Shown here in pieces: positions 32,572 through 41,068 of a DNA stretch of 64,000 bases. Below the pieces are notes generated by a model. The model saw only the letters and a list, made by a program, of their open reading frames with translations, made no database searches and was not told the DNA's origin. This DNA is from JAFAFN01 sp963707555 (GTDB taxonomy: Bacteria; Actinomycetota; Acidimicrobiia; Acidimicrobiales; Microtrichaceae), in NCBI GenBank assembly GCA_963707555.1, contig CAVPQM010000004.1, forward strand, positions 124,001 to 188,000, written 5' to 3'. The number at the start of each line of letters is the position of its first letter. Position 1 is the first letter of the stretch. Position numbers and translations under genes: made by a program.

Positions 32572-34191
32572 ATGGCCCGGAAGCAGCAGGCGAGCTCGGC
32601 GAGCGAGAAGCTCGAGACCTACCGCCGCAAACGCGATTTCGCGGCGACCAGCGAACCCTCGGGCGACGGCGCGGGCACCCACCCGGCGGAGCAGCGCTTC
32701 GTCGTGCAGCGGCACCGCGCGAGTCGGCTGCACTACGACGTGCGCGTCCAGATCGACGGCGTGCTGGTCAGCTGGTCGGTGCCGAAGGGGCCCTCGCTCG
32801 ATCCGTCCGTTCGACGGCTGGCGATCCGGACCGAGGACCACCCCCTCGAGTACGCGGAGTTCGAGGGCGTCATCCCCAAGGGCGAGTACGGCGGCGGTGA
32901 CGTCATCGTCTGGGACCGCGGGACCTACGACGTGCATCAGCACGACACACCCGGCGAGGCGCTCGCAGATGGTGAGCTCCACCTCGAGCTCCACGGCGAG
33001 AAGCTGCGGGGGCACTTCATGCTGATCCGCACCAAGCGGTCCGACGGGGGCGGGGAGCAGTGGCTGATGTTCCACAAGGCCGACGCCGACGCCATCGAGG
33101 GCTGGGACCCGGAGGACCATCCGCGCTCGGTGCTCTCCGGGCGCACCAACGACGAGGTGCTCGCCGACCCGGACGCCCGATGGTCATCCGACCTGCCGCC
33201 CGGCCGGGCCGAGATCCGCCTGCACGCCCTGGCGGACGACGACCCGCAACTGCTGGCGCTCGACGACCTCGGCTCGAAGGGGGAGTGGGAGTACGCGGGC
33301 CGTGTGCTGCGGCTCACCAACCTGGACAAGGTCCTGTTCGAGGGTCGCGGCGACGGTGGCGCCGACGCCGAACCCATCACGAAACGGGAGTTCATCCGCC
33401 ACTGGGCACGGGTCGCGCCGCTGCTCGTGCCGCTGCTCGAGGACCGGGCGGTCAACCTGCACCGCTTCCCCAACGGCGTCGACGAGCAGGGCTTCTGGCA
33501 CAAGGCGGTGCCCAGCCACACGCCCGACTGGATCGAGCGCTGGGACAACCCGACGTCGAAGGCGGGCGAGACCCGCACGTATTTCGTCGCGTCCGAGGCG
33601 GCGACGATCGCGTGGCTGGCGAACTTCGGGGCGATCGAGCTGCACCCGTGGACCTCGACCACCGAGCACCCGCGACAGCCGACCTGGGCGCTGTTCGACC
33701 TCGATCCCGGTCCGGACACCGAGTGGGACGACCTGCTGACGCTCGCCCGACTGCACCGGACCGCGCTCGACCACCTCGGGGTCCACGGCATCCCCAAGGT
33801 GACGGGCCAGCGGGGCATCCAGATCTGGGTGCCGGTGGTCGACGGCTACACCTTCGACGACACCCGGTCCTGGGTCGAGACGGTGTCGCGCACGGTCGGG
33901 CGCATCATGCCCGAGCTGGTGAGCTGGGAGTGGACCGTGAACGACCGCAAGGGCCTGGCCCGGCTCGACTTCACGCAGAACGCCGTGAACAAGACACTCG
34001 TCGCCCCCTACAGCACCCGACCCGCTCCTGGCGCGCCGGTCTCGGTGCCGATCACCTGGGACGAGCTCGACGACCCCGAGCTCCGTCCGGACCGCTGGAC
34101 GATCCGGACGTTGCCCGAGCGACTCGAGCAGGTCGGTGATCTGTTCCACGACGCCGGGTCACACGCCCAACGCCTGCCGACGATCACCTAG
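32572..34191 (+). CDS. ligD: LigD with phosphoesterase and polymerase domains only
   Basis: A protein of 539 residues. Residues about 40-190 are the 3'-phosphoesterase domain: RFVVQRHRASRLHYDVRVQI, VLVSWSVPKGPSLDPSVRRL and EGVIPKGEYGGGDVIVWDRG, with conserved His and Asp residues. Residues about 250-535 are the archaeo-eukaryotic primase-like polymerase: LTNLDKVLFEG, AVNLHRFPNGVDEQGFWHKA, and the catalytic DLDPG in WALFDLDPGPDTEWDDLL, plus TGQRGIQIWVPV. No ATP-dependent ligase domain is present. End processing and gap filling would be done here, with sealing by a ligase encoded elsewhere. Directly downstream of ku on one transcript. Confidence 0.95.
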   Translation: MARKQQASSASEKLETYRRKRDFAATSEPSGDGAGTHPAEQRFVVQRHRASRLHYDVRVQIDGVLVSWSVPKGPSLDPSVRRLAIRTEDHPLEYAEFEGVIPKGEYGGGDVIVWDRGTYDVHQHDTPGEALADGELHLELHGEKLRGHFMLIRTKRSDGGGEQWLMFHKADADAIEGWDPEDHPRSVLSGRTNDEVLADPDARWSSDLPPGRAEIRLHALADDDPQLLALDDLGSKGEWEYAGRVLRLTNLDKVLFEGRGDGGADAEPITKREFIRHWARVAPLLVPLLEDRAVNLHRFPNGVDEQGFWHKAVPSHTPDWIERWDNPTSKAGETRTYFVASEAATIAWLANFGAIELHPWTSTTEHPRQPTWALFDLDPGPDTEWDDLLTLARLHRTALDHLGVHGIPKVTGQRGIQIWVPVVDGYTFDDTRSWVETVSRTVGRIMPELVSWEWTVNDRKGLARLDFTQNAVNKTLVAPYSTRPAPGAPVSVPITWDELDDPELRPDRWTIRTLPERLEQVGDLFHDAGSHAQRLPTIT

Positions 34192-34229
34192 GCGCGAGCA
34201 CCCGCGGGGGTGACGACCTGCGCGGTCGA

Positions 34230-34256
34230 GGTTCGACGCCGCGGTGCGGCGGGTAC
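34230..34256 (+). promoter_or_regulatory. SigB/SigF-type promoter GGTT-N17-GGGTAC
   Basis: GGTT 34230-34233 (or GTTC with a 16-base spacer), GGGTAC 34251-34256, 48 bases before dps. Confidence 0.65.
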
Positions 34257-34304
34257 GGACACCCGTGACCGAGCGGGCACGCCCGCGGAACGAGGAGAGA
34301 TGAC

Positions 34305-34862
34305 ATGGCGACCCCCAAGAAGCGCACGTCCGCCAGCCGCAGCACGGCCAGCAGGAGCACCGCCAAGCGTTCGACGAGCGCGAGGAAGGCCGGTTCTTCG
34401 GTGCCCGACCTGTCCTCCGCCGATTCGAAGAAGACCACCGACGTCCTCCAGGGCCGGCTCGTCGCCCTGCTCGACCTGCAGCTGACGCTGAAGCACATCC
34501 ACTGGAACGTCACCGGACCGAACTTCATCGCGATCCACGAGATGCTCGATCCGCAGGTCCTCGCCGTACGAGCGATGAGCGACGCACTCGCGGAGCGGAT
34601 CGCCACCTGTGGCGGCACGCCGCAGGGCACACCAGGCGCGATCGTCAAGGGCCGGTCCTGGGACGACTACGACATCGGGCGTGACAGCACCGAACGCCAC
34701 CTCGAGGAGCTGGATCGCGTGTACCAAGGTGTGATCGGCGACCACCGAGAGGCGATCGAGACGCTCGGCGACCTCGACCCGGTGAGCGAGGACCTGGTCA
34801 CCGGCCAGGCGGGTGAGCTCGAGCTCTTCGGCTGGTTCGTCCGGTCGCACCTCGGACGTTGA
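34305..34862 (+). CDS. dps: Dps-type DNA-binding ferritin with basic N-terminal tail
   Basis: A protein of 185 residues. The Dps core starts after residue 45: LVALLDLQLTLKHIHWNVTG, PNFIAIHEMLDPQVLAVRAM, DALAERIATCGGTPQGT. The ferroxidase His (HIHWN) and the Asp/Glu of HEMLDP are in place. It forms a dodecamer that oxidises iron with peroxide and compacts DNA. The first 32 residues are made of KKRTSASRSTASRSTAKRST-type repeats, a DNA-binding tail longer than in E. coli Dps. The start follows GAGGAGAGATGAC. It has its own stress-type promoter. Confidence 0.95.
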   Translation: MATPKKRTSASRSTASRSTAKRSTSARKAGSSVPDLSSADSKKTTDVLQGRLVALLDLQLTLKHIHWNVTGPNFIAIHEMLDPQVLAVRAMSDALAERIATCGGTPQGTPGAIVKGRSWDDYDIGRDSTERHLEELDRVYQGVIGDHREAIETLGDLDPVSEDLVTGQAGELELFGWFVRSHLGR

Positions 34863-34897
34863 TCGCTCCCGACCGACCCATGACGAAAGGACCTGCC

Positions 34898-35242
34898 ATG
34901 ACGCCACGATCGCCGCGCGCTCACCGGAGTCGCCCCGGACGGCGTCTTCTGGCCGCTGCCTCGGTCGTGACCCTCGCCGCATCGGGAGCGTTGACGGCCT
35001 GCGGCGACGACGAGGAGCCGCCCTCGACGTCGTTGGCGCCGACCACCACCGCGCCGCCGGCGTCCACCTCGAGCAGCACACCCGACGGCGACGCCGGAGG
35101 GTCGGGCGCCGAACCTGGCCGGATCCCCGAGAACATCGACCCGCCGGGTGGCACCACCCCGGAGTCGGAGTCGGGTGGTTCGGACAACGACGCGACCGGG
35201 TCGAAGAACAGCGAGGCCGGCGACCAGACCGAGGGCCCGTGA
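34898..35242 (+). CDS. Small secreted lipoprotein
   Basis: A protein of 114 residues. Arg-rich n-region (MTPRSPRAHRSRPGRRLLAA), hydrophobic stretch ASVVTLAASGALTACG with the lipobox LTAC, then a disordered acidic Thr/Ser/Gly-rich tail rich in TTTAPP, PDGDAGGSGAEPG and SESGGSDNDATGS. It would be lipid-anchored on the outer face. The ATG at 34898 follows GAAAGGA. It is 36 bases after dps and probably shares its transcript. No domain recognised. Confidence 0.72.
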   Translation: MTPRSPRAHRSRPGRRLLAAASVVTLAASGALTACGDDEEPPSTSLAPTTTAPPASTSSSTPDGDAGGSGAEPGRIPENIDPPGGTTPESESGGSDNDATGSKNSEAGDQTEGP

Positions 35243-35256
35243 CGTGAGGGCGTGCC

Positions 35257-37656
35257 TCAGGCGCCCACGTACGCGGCGAGGTGCTCGCCGGTGAGCGTCG
35301 AGCGTTCGGCCACCAGGTCGGCGGGCGTCCCCTCGAAGACGACGGTGCCGCCGTCGTGGCCCGCACCGGGGCCCAGGTCGATGATCCAGTCGGCGTGGGC
35401 CATCACAGCCTGGTGGTGCTCGATGACGATGACCGACCTGCCGGACTCCACCAGGCGATCGAGCAGCCCGAGCAGCTGCTCGACGTCGGCCAGGTGCAGT
35501 CCGGTGGTCGGCTCGTCGAGCACGTAGATGCCGCCCTTGTCGCCCATCTGCGTCGCGAGCTTGAGGCGCTGGCGCTCGCCGCCCGACAGGGTGGTCAGCG
35601 GCTGGCCGATGGTGAGGTAGCCGAGCCCCACGTCCGAGAGTCGCTCGAGGATCTTGTGCGCCGCCGGCAGCTTCGCGTCGCCCTCCGCGAAGAAGTCGCG
35701 AGCTTCGTCGACGGGCATCGCCAGGACCTCGCTGATGTCCTTGTCGCCGAAGGTGTACTCGAGCACCGAGGCGTCGAAGCGACGTCCGTCGCAGACCTCG
35801 CACGGCGTCGCGGTGCCGGCCATGATGCCGAGGTCGCTGTAGATGACCCCCGCGCCGTTGCAGTTGGGGCACGCCCCCTCGGAGTTGGCGCTGAACAGCG
35901 CGGGCTTCACGTCGTTGGCCTTGGCGAAGGCCTTGCGGATCGGCTCGAGCAGCTTGGTGTAGGTGGCCGGGTTGCTGCGTCGTGACCCCTTGATCGCTGA
36001 CTGGTCGATCGTGACGACGTCGTCGAGCGGCGACACCGACCCGGTGATGAGTGAGCTCTTGCCGGAGCCGGCCACGCCGGTGACGACCACGAGCACCCCG
36101 AGGGGGATGTCGACGTCGACGCCGCGAAGGTTGTGCGACGAGGCGCCGCGGATCTCGAGCGCGCCCTCCGCGGTCCGCACCGACTCCTTGAGCGTGGCGC
36201 GATCGTCGAGGTGGCGGCCGGTGACGGTGTCGCTCTTGCGGAGACCCTCGATCGTGCCCTCGAAGCAGATCGTGCCGCCGCCGGCACCCGCCGCCGGGCC
36301 CAGGTCGACGACGTGGTCGGCGATCGCGATCGTCTCGGGCTTGTGCTCGACCACGAGCACGGTGTTGCCCTTGTCGCGCAGCTGCAACAACAGCTGGTTC
36401 ATGCGCTCGATGTCGTGGGGGTGCAGCCCGACGGTCGGCTCGTCGAACACGTAGGTGACGTCGGTGAGCGACGACCCGAGGTGCCGGATCATCTTGGTGC
36501 GCTGCGCCTCGCCACCCGACAGGGTGCCCGACGGACGGTCGAGCGACAGATAGCCCAGGCCGATCTCGACGAACGAGTCCAGGGTCGCTGCGAGCGCCTC
36601 GAGCAGCGGTGCGACCGTCGGCTCCTTCACCCCCCGGACCCACTCCGCCAGGTCGCTGATCTGCATGCTGCAGAGCTCGGCGATGTTGCGCCCCTCGATC
36701 GTCGACGAGCGTGCCAGCTCGCTCAGCCGGGTGCCGTCGCAGTCGGGACAGGTCGTGAACGTGACCGCCCGCTCGACGAACGCACGGATGTGCGGCTGCA
36801 TCGCGTCGACGTCCTTGGTCAGGAACGACTTCTTGATCTGCGGGATCAGCCCCAGGTAGGTCAGGTTGATCCCGTCGACCTTGATCTTCGTCGCCTCCTT
36901 GTGGAGCAGGTCGTCGAGCTCCTTCTTGGTGAACTTCTTGATCGGCTTGTCGGGGTCGAAGAAGCCGGCACCCCTGAAGATGCGGCCGGACCAACCGTCC
37001 ATCGAGAAGCCGGGGATCGTCAGCGCCCCCTCGTTCAGCGACTTCTCGTCGTCGTACAGGGCGCTCAGGTCGATGTCGTTGACCGAGCCGCGACCCTCGC
37101 ACCGGGGGCACATGCCGCCGGTGATGTTGAAGGTGACCTTCTCCTTCGTGGTCCGGCCGCCCTTGTCGTGGGTGACCGCGCCGGCGCCGCTGACCGACGC
37201 GACGTTGAACGAGAACGCCTGCGGCGACCCGATGTGCGGCGTGCCGAGGCGGCTGAAGAGGATCCGCAGCATGGCGTGCACGTCGGTCGCCGTGCCGACC
37301 GTCGAGCGCGGGTCGGTGCCCATGCGCTCCTGGTCGACGATGATCGCCGTGGTCAGCCCGTCGAGCACGTCGACGTCGGGTCGGGCCTGGGTCGGCATGA
37401 AGCCCTGCACGAACGCGCTGTAGGTCTCGTTGATCATCCGCTGGGACTCGGCCGCGATCGTGCCGAAGACCAGCGAGCTCTTGCCCGACCCGGACAGACC
37501 GGTGAAGACCGTGAGCCGACGCTTGGGCAGCTCGACGCTGACGTCCTTGAGGTTGTTGACCCGGGCGCCCTGTACACGGATCGTGTCGTGGGAGTCCGCC
37601 GGGTGCGGTGCGGCCGTGCGAGGGGTGGGGGCGGCCGCCGGCTTCTTCGTGCTCAT
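35257..37656 (-). CDS. Class II UvrA-like ABC ATPase (UvrA2/DrrC type)
   Basis: A protein of 799 residues, shorter than UvrA1 (about 940) because the UvrB-binding domain is missing. Two ABC modules: Walker A GLSGSGKSSLVFGT and GVAGSGKSSLITGS, signatures LSGGEAQR and LSGGERQR, Walker B VFDEPTVGLHPHD and VLDEPTTGLHLAD. Zinc-binding cysteines: CPRCEGRG, CPDCDGTRL, CPNCNGAG and CEVCDGRRF. Class II UvrA proteins protect against DNA-binding antibiotics (for example DrrC of daunorubicin producers) or bulky lesions. It is the last gene of an AraC-VOC-UvrA2 operon, 21 bases after the VOC gene. Confidence 0.93.
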   Translation of the reverse strand: MSTKKPAAAPTPRTAAPHPADSHDTIRVQGARVNNLKDVSVELPKRRLTVFTGLSGSGKSSLVFGTIAAESQRMINETYSAFVQGFMPTQARPDVDVLDGLTTAIIVDQERMGTDPRSTVGTATDVHAMLRILFSRLGTPHIGSPQAFSFNVASVSGAGAVTHDKGGRTTKEKVTFNITGGMCPRCEGRGSVNDIDLSALYDDEKSLNEGALTIPGFSMDGWSGRIFRGAGFFDPDKPIKKFTKKELDDLLHKEATKIKVDGINLTYLGLIPQIKKSFLTKDVDAMQPHIRAFVERAVTFTTCPDCDGTRLSELARSSTIEGRNIAELCSMQISDLAEWVRGVKEPTVAPLLEALAATLDSFVEIGLGYLSLDRPSGTLSGGEAQRTKMIRHLGSSLTDVTYVFDEPTVGLHPHDIERMNQLLLQLRDKGNTVLVVEHKPETIAIADHVVDLGPAAGAGGGTICFEGTIEGLRKSDTVTGRHLDDRATLKESVRTAEGALEIRGASSHNLRGVDVDIPLGVLVVVTGVAGSGKSSLITGSVSPLDDVVTIDQSAIKGSRRSNPATYTKLLEPIRKAFAKANDVKPALFSANSEGACPNCNGAGVIYSDLGIMAGTATPCEVCDGRRFDASVLEYTFGDKDISEVLAMPVDEARDFFAEGDAKLPAAHKILERLSDVGLGYLTIGQPLTTLSGGERQRLKLATQMGDKGGIYVLDEPTTGLHLADVEQLLGLLDRLVESGRSVIVIEHHQAVMAHADWIIDLGPGAGHDGGTVVFEGTPADLVAERSTLTGEHLAAYVGA

Positions 37657-37677
37657 GTTCGGTGTGGCTCCGTAGGG

Positions 37678-38088
37678 CTAGCGGGTCTCCTGGATCCGGA
37701 TCATGTTGCCCGCTGGGTCACGGATGGCGCAGTCCCGAACGCCGTAGTCCTGCTCGATCGGCTCCTGCACGATGTCGGTGCCGGCCGCTTCGAGCTTCGC
37801 GAACGTCGTGTCGAGGTCCGGCGTCGCCAGGTTCACGCCGAAGTAGCCGCCCTTGGCGATGATCTCGACCAGGGTGGCCTTCTCGTCGTCGCTGAGGCCC
37901 GGCGTGGCGCCCGGCGGGTGCAGCACGATCGCCGTGTCGGGCTGACCGGCGGGACCCACGGTGATCCAGCGCATGTCCTCGTAGCCGACGTCCAGGCGGA
38001 CCTCGAAGTCGAGGACGTCCCGGTAGAACGCGAGCGAGGCGTCGGGATCGGAGTGGGGGAGGAAGCTCGAGTGAATCGTGATGTCCAT
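37678..38088 (-). CDS. VOC (glyoxalase/bleomycin-resistance) family protein
   Basis: A protein of 136 residues. MDITIHSSFLPHSDPDASLA, FYRDVLDFEVRLDVGYEDMR, GGYFGVNLATPDLDTTFAKL and DYGVRDCAIRDPAGNMIRIQ form the two beta-alpha-beta-beta-beta units of a VOC fold. Metal-ligand positions: H7-type residue replaced at the start, later E and D in VRDCAIRDPAGN. Members isomerise metabolites or bind antibiotics. Start at ATG 38088, 10 bases after the AraC-type regulator stop. It lies between the regulator and UvrA2. Confidence 0.9.
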   Translation of the reverse strand: MDITIHSSFLPHSDPDASLAFYRDVLDFEVRLDVGYEDMRWITVGPAGQPDTAIVLHPPGATPGLSDDEKATLVEIIAKGGYFGVNLATPDLDTTFAKLEAAGTDIVQEPIEQDYGVRDCAIRDPAGNMIRIQETR

Positions 38089-38098
38089 GCCGATCAAC

Positions 38099-38536
38099 CT
38101 AAGAGTCGGCGGACGGCCCTGCTTCTCGATTCCTGACCGGTCTGGTGACCTGCATGGCGACACACGACGGGATGCCCTCGGTCGAGTGGTCCGCGTCGCG
38201 GTAGGTGCTCGGCGGCATGCCGACGAGCTCGCTGAAGCGGGTGCTGAACGTGCCGAGCGACGAGAAGCCCACGGCGAAGCACACGTCGGTGACGCTCATG
38301 TCGCCACGACGCAGCAGCGTCATCGCCCGCTCGATGCGACGGGTCATGAGGTACGAGTACGGCGACTCGCCGAAGGCCGCCTTGAACTGCCGGCTCAGGT
38401 GACCCGCCGACATGTGCGCGCCACGGGCGAGTGCCTCGACGTCGAGGGGCTGCGCGTACTCCCGGTCGATGCGGTCCTTGACCCGTCGCAGCACCACCAG
38501 GTCGTCGAGCCGTCTCGCGTCGCTTCCCCTGGGCAT
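38099..38536 (-). CDS. AraC-type HTH regulator without ligand domain
   Basis: A protein of 145 residues consisting almost only of the two AraC HTH motifs: YAQPLDVEALARGAHMSAGH, LSRQFKAAFGESPYSYLMTR and MSVTDVCFAVGFSSLGTFST with RFSELVGMPPSTYRD. Small AraC regulators of this size (SoxS/MarA-like) often respond through their own level. It is first in an operon with VOC and UvrA2 and probably controls it. The ATG at 38536 is chosen because longer readings add an Arg/Pro-rich segment with no match to the family. Confidence 0.9.
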   Translation of the reverse strand: MPRGSDARRLDDLVVLRRVKDRIDREYAQPLDVEALARGAHMSAGHLSRQFKAAFGESPYSYLMTRRIERAMTLLRRGDMSVTDVCFAVGFSSLGTFSTRFSELVGMPPSTYRDADHSTEGIPSCVAMQVTRPVRNREAGPSADS

Positions 38537-38613
38537 CGGCGCATCGTGCCACGTCGGCGCCGGACGAGGTGGACAGGAGCGCGGGTGCGGATCGCGGAGT
38601 GCGAGCGATCGGC

Positions 38614-40041
38614 TCACTTCTCCGGCGGCGCCTCCGCACACTCGAGCCGTCCCGCGGCGATCGCGTCGGTGAACGCCCGGTAGTCGGCGAGGTTCTGCTT
38701 GGCGTAGGTCTCGGCGAACTTCACCATCGCCTTGTCGAAGCGGTCGCCCTTGCCGAGGTAGGCGGCGATGGCGACGGAGTCGCCGGAGCGTGCGTGGCCC
38801 CGGGCGAGGGTCATGCCGCACAGCCGGGCGTAGAAGCCGAGCTGGTTGGACGACGAGCCCTCGATCTCGACCGAGCCCTTCCAGTCGCGGAGCTGGCGCA
38901 CGTAGAAGTCACGACCCGCGACGCCTCGGGTCCAACCGAGGAACGTGTCGGACTGCGCCTGGGTCAGTCGCTGGCCCTCGACGACCCGCTGGCCCTGGTT
39001 CGGGTAGACCGACTCGCCCAGGTGGTCCGAGAGCTCGGACCGGCCGGCCTCCTTGATCTGCAACATGAGGGGGTCGTTCTCGTCGCGGCCCTGGAACAGC
39101 GCGATGAAGCAGCGGGTGCCGACGCTGCCGACACCGACGACCTTGATGCCGACGTCGATCAGGCGGTGCAGCGAGAACAGTCGCTGACGATCGTCCTGGA
39201 GCGTCGAGCGGTACGACTCGAGGCTGTCGTGCAGACCCTGCATGAGCACGTCGACGTCGAACTCCGAGGGCAGTTCGCTGAAGGGCTGCAGCACCGGCGG
39301 TTCGCTGCGGATGCGCCACCGTCCGTCGACGAACTCGGCGAAGCGGTTCCGAGCCTGCAGGCTGGTCTTGCGCTGCGCCCGGTCCTGGAAGGTCCGGAGG
39401 CGCTTCGACAGCTCCTTGGCGTCCCAGCCGCCCGATGCGAGCACATCCGCGGTCGACACGTACTGGCGCCACAGCTCGACGACGCCCATCTCGGCGAAGC
39501 GCGCCATCGCCTCTCGATAGGCGCTGACCGACTGCGCCGTGACGGCCCGGGTGGTCAACTGGTCGAACCCGAGGTGCTGCGCGGCGATCGTGAAGCTGGC
39601 GGCGAGGCGCTTGAGGTCCCACTCCCAGGGACCTGGCAGCGTCTCGTCGAAGTCGTTCGCGTCGAAGACGAGCTGACGCTCCGGCGATGCATACGCCCCG
39701 AAGTTCGACAGGTGGGCGTCGCCTCCGAGCTGCACGTACAGCCCCGAGGTGGGTGTGCCCGCCAGGTCCTGGGCCATGAGCGATGCCGCGCCCCGGTAGA
39801 ACGTGAACGGCGACACGCTCATCCGCTGGTGACGCAGCGGGACGAGCCATGGCAGTCGATCGGCGTTCTGGCCGTCGATGAGTTGGACCGGATCCCTCCT
39901 GGAGGGGGCCGGCGCCCATTCGGCGTGCGACGAGCGCGGCGTGAGCTGGCGCAGCTCCCGGCCGTGCTGGATGCGGTCCTCGACGCTGTCGAGGTGAGCA
40001 GGCCGGTCCTCGGCGACGGGACGACCCGAGTTCGTGGTCAG
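38614..40041 (-). CDS. DUF2252 family protein (apparent CTG start)
   Basis: A protein of about 475 residues. DUF2252 motifs: RMSVSPFTFYRGAASLMAQD, VQLGGDAHLSNFGAYASPER, VFDANDFDETLPGPWEWDLK, ALFQGRDENDPLMLQIKEAG and LRDWKGSVEIEGSSSNQLGF. GDAHLSNFG and FDANDFDE resemble the catalytic and metal-binding loops of kinase-fold enzymes. The conserved frame continues 70 residues upstream of the first ATG (39822) through HAEWAPAPSRRDPVQLIDGQ to CTG 40041. That CTG overlaps the stop of the upstream gene as CTGA, in the same way as ATGA couplings. Function unknown. Confidence 0.88.
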   Translation of the reverse strand: MTTNSGRPVAEDRPAHLDSVEDRIQHGRELRQLTPRSSHAEWAPAPSRRDPVQLIDGQNADRLPWLVPLRHQRMSVSPFTFYRGAASLMAQDLAGTPTSGLYVQLGGDAHLSNFGAYASPERQLVFDANDFDETLPGPWEWDLKRLAASFTIAAQHLGFDQLTTRAVTAQSVSAYREAMARFAEMGVVELWRQYVSTADVLASGGWDAKELSKRLRTFQDRAQRKTSLQARNRFAEFVDGRWRIRSEPPVLQPFSELPSEFDVDVLMQGLHDSLESYRSTLQDDRQRLFSLHRLIDVGIKVVGVGSVGTRCFIALFQGRDENDPLMLQIKEAGRSELSDHLGESVYPNQGQRVVEGQRLTQAQSDTFLGWTRGVAGRDFYVRQLRDWKGSVEIEGSSSNQLGFYARLCGMTLARGHARSGDSVAIAAYLGKGDRFDKAMVKFAETYAKQNLADYRAFTDAIAAGRLECAEAPPEK

Positions 40042-40442
40042 CGGTCCACGACCCCGGTGATGTCACGGCCGTGCATCGTGAGCGCCCAGATCACCGCGAT
40101 GTCCAGGGCGATGATCACGACCGCCCAGATCGGGTACCACGGCAGCCACGCGAACGCGACGAGCGCGCTGATCCCGGCGACGAGCACGCCGACGGTGCGG
40201 GCGAGCACGTTGCCGGTGAACACGCCGAAGCCGGCCAGCAGGACGATGATGCCGATGATCAGGTGGATCCAGCCCCACGTCGTGACGTCGAACTGGAAGA
40301 GGTACTCCTGCCCGACGACGTAGAACTCGTCGTCGACGATCGCCACGAGTCCTGCCACGGCCTGGAAGAAGCCGATCAGGATGAGGACGACCCCGGCGAA
40401 CGCGGCATACCCCGCGGCCCAGGCGCTCGGATGCTCAGACAC
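40038..40442 (-). CDS. DUF7144-like four-TM membrane protein
   Basis: A protein of 134 residues with four hydrophobic segments: AGYAAFAGVVLILIGFFQAV, GWIHLIIGIIVLLAGFGVFT, VLVAGISALVAFAWLPWYPI and WAVVIIALDIAVIWALTMHG. The WG/IHLIIG, PWYPIW and DIAVIWALT motifs fit the actinobacterial DUF7144-type family. The GTG start at 40442 has GAGAGGAGC just upstream. It is coupled to the DUF2252 gene by a four-base overlap. Function unknown. Confidence 0.82.
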   Translation of the reverse strand: MSEHPSAWAAGYAAFAGVVLILIGFFQAVAGLVAIVDDEFYVVGQEYLFQFDVTTWGWIHLIIGIIVLLAGFGVFTGNVLARTVGVLVAGISALVAFAWLPWYPIWAVVIIALDIAVIWALTMHGRDITGVVDR

Positions 40443-40578
40443 ATGTGCTCCTCTCGTCGCCCGGCCGCGTGCGAGAGCGGCCCGGCCCATCGAGTCGACT
40501 CTGCGCCTCGCTCACGGCTCGGGCATCACCCTCCGTGGGTGATCCACCGCCGGCCGGGCCCGAACAGCGGCAGCGGTG

Positions 40579-40965
40579 TCAGTGCGGGGTCCACTCCCGA
40601 CCGAACCAGCGCCGCGCCCGGGTCGCCCCGAACTCGGCCTTCTGGCCGGCGAGCTCCGCGGACGCCGGTTCGAACGTGCCCACCGGGGACTGCCCGCTGA
40701 GGAAGGTCACCTCGACCTTGGCCACCTCGTCGTTGCCGAACTCCAGGTAGCACTGCCCCCGCCCGTCGTACTCCGTGCTCGGGGTCCGCTCGGCGTGGGC
40801 ATCGATGATCGCCGCGGCCACCACCGATGCCTGACCCTCCGCGAACACGCCCGCCTTCGGGGTGCCGACGCTGGTCACGTCGCCGACCGCGTAGACGCCG
40901 TCGAACGCGGTCCGCAGCGCCCGCGACGGTACCCGTGGCACGCCTGGCTCCCCGGCACCTCGCAG
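40579..40965 (-). pseudogene. C-terminal remnant of a FAD/NAD(P)-dependent oxidoreductase
   Basis: About 129 residues that are only the end of a sulfide:quinone-reductase-like or NDH2-like flavoprotein: LRTAFDGVYAVGDVTSVGTP, KAGVFAEGQASVVAAAIIDA and CYLEFGNDEVAKVEVTFLSG, ending FGREWTPH. FDGVYAVGDVT..PKAGVFAEGQA is the second FAD motif. The N-terminal Rossmann domains (about 270 residues) are missing, and the homology stops about 60 bases from the NRPS start. This looks like the scar of a deletion or insertion at the left edge of the NRPS gene. Confidence 0.78.
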
Positions 40966-41068
40966 CTTTCCGCAGAAGGTGGAGTTGAATCCTCCAACCG
41001 GTACCCTCAGCGGCCGATGGGGCCATGTGAGTGAGTATTTCGCGGCCCGGGCGGGAACCGGGCACCAG

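Noticed and set aside
36133..38136. 667-codon plus-strand frame across uvrA2 and the VOC gene
   Set aside because: It is a shadow of two clearly conserved minus-strand genes, with low-complexity Val/Arg/Asp translation.
40979..41068. NRPS start at GTG/ATG further upstream (40979 or 41027)
   Set aside because: No ribosome site at either, and the condensation domain begins just after 41069. 41027 remains possible.
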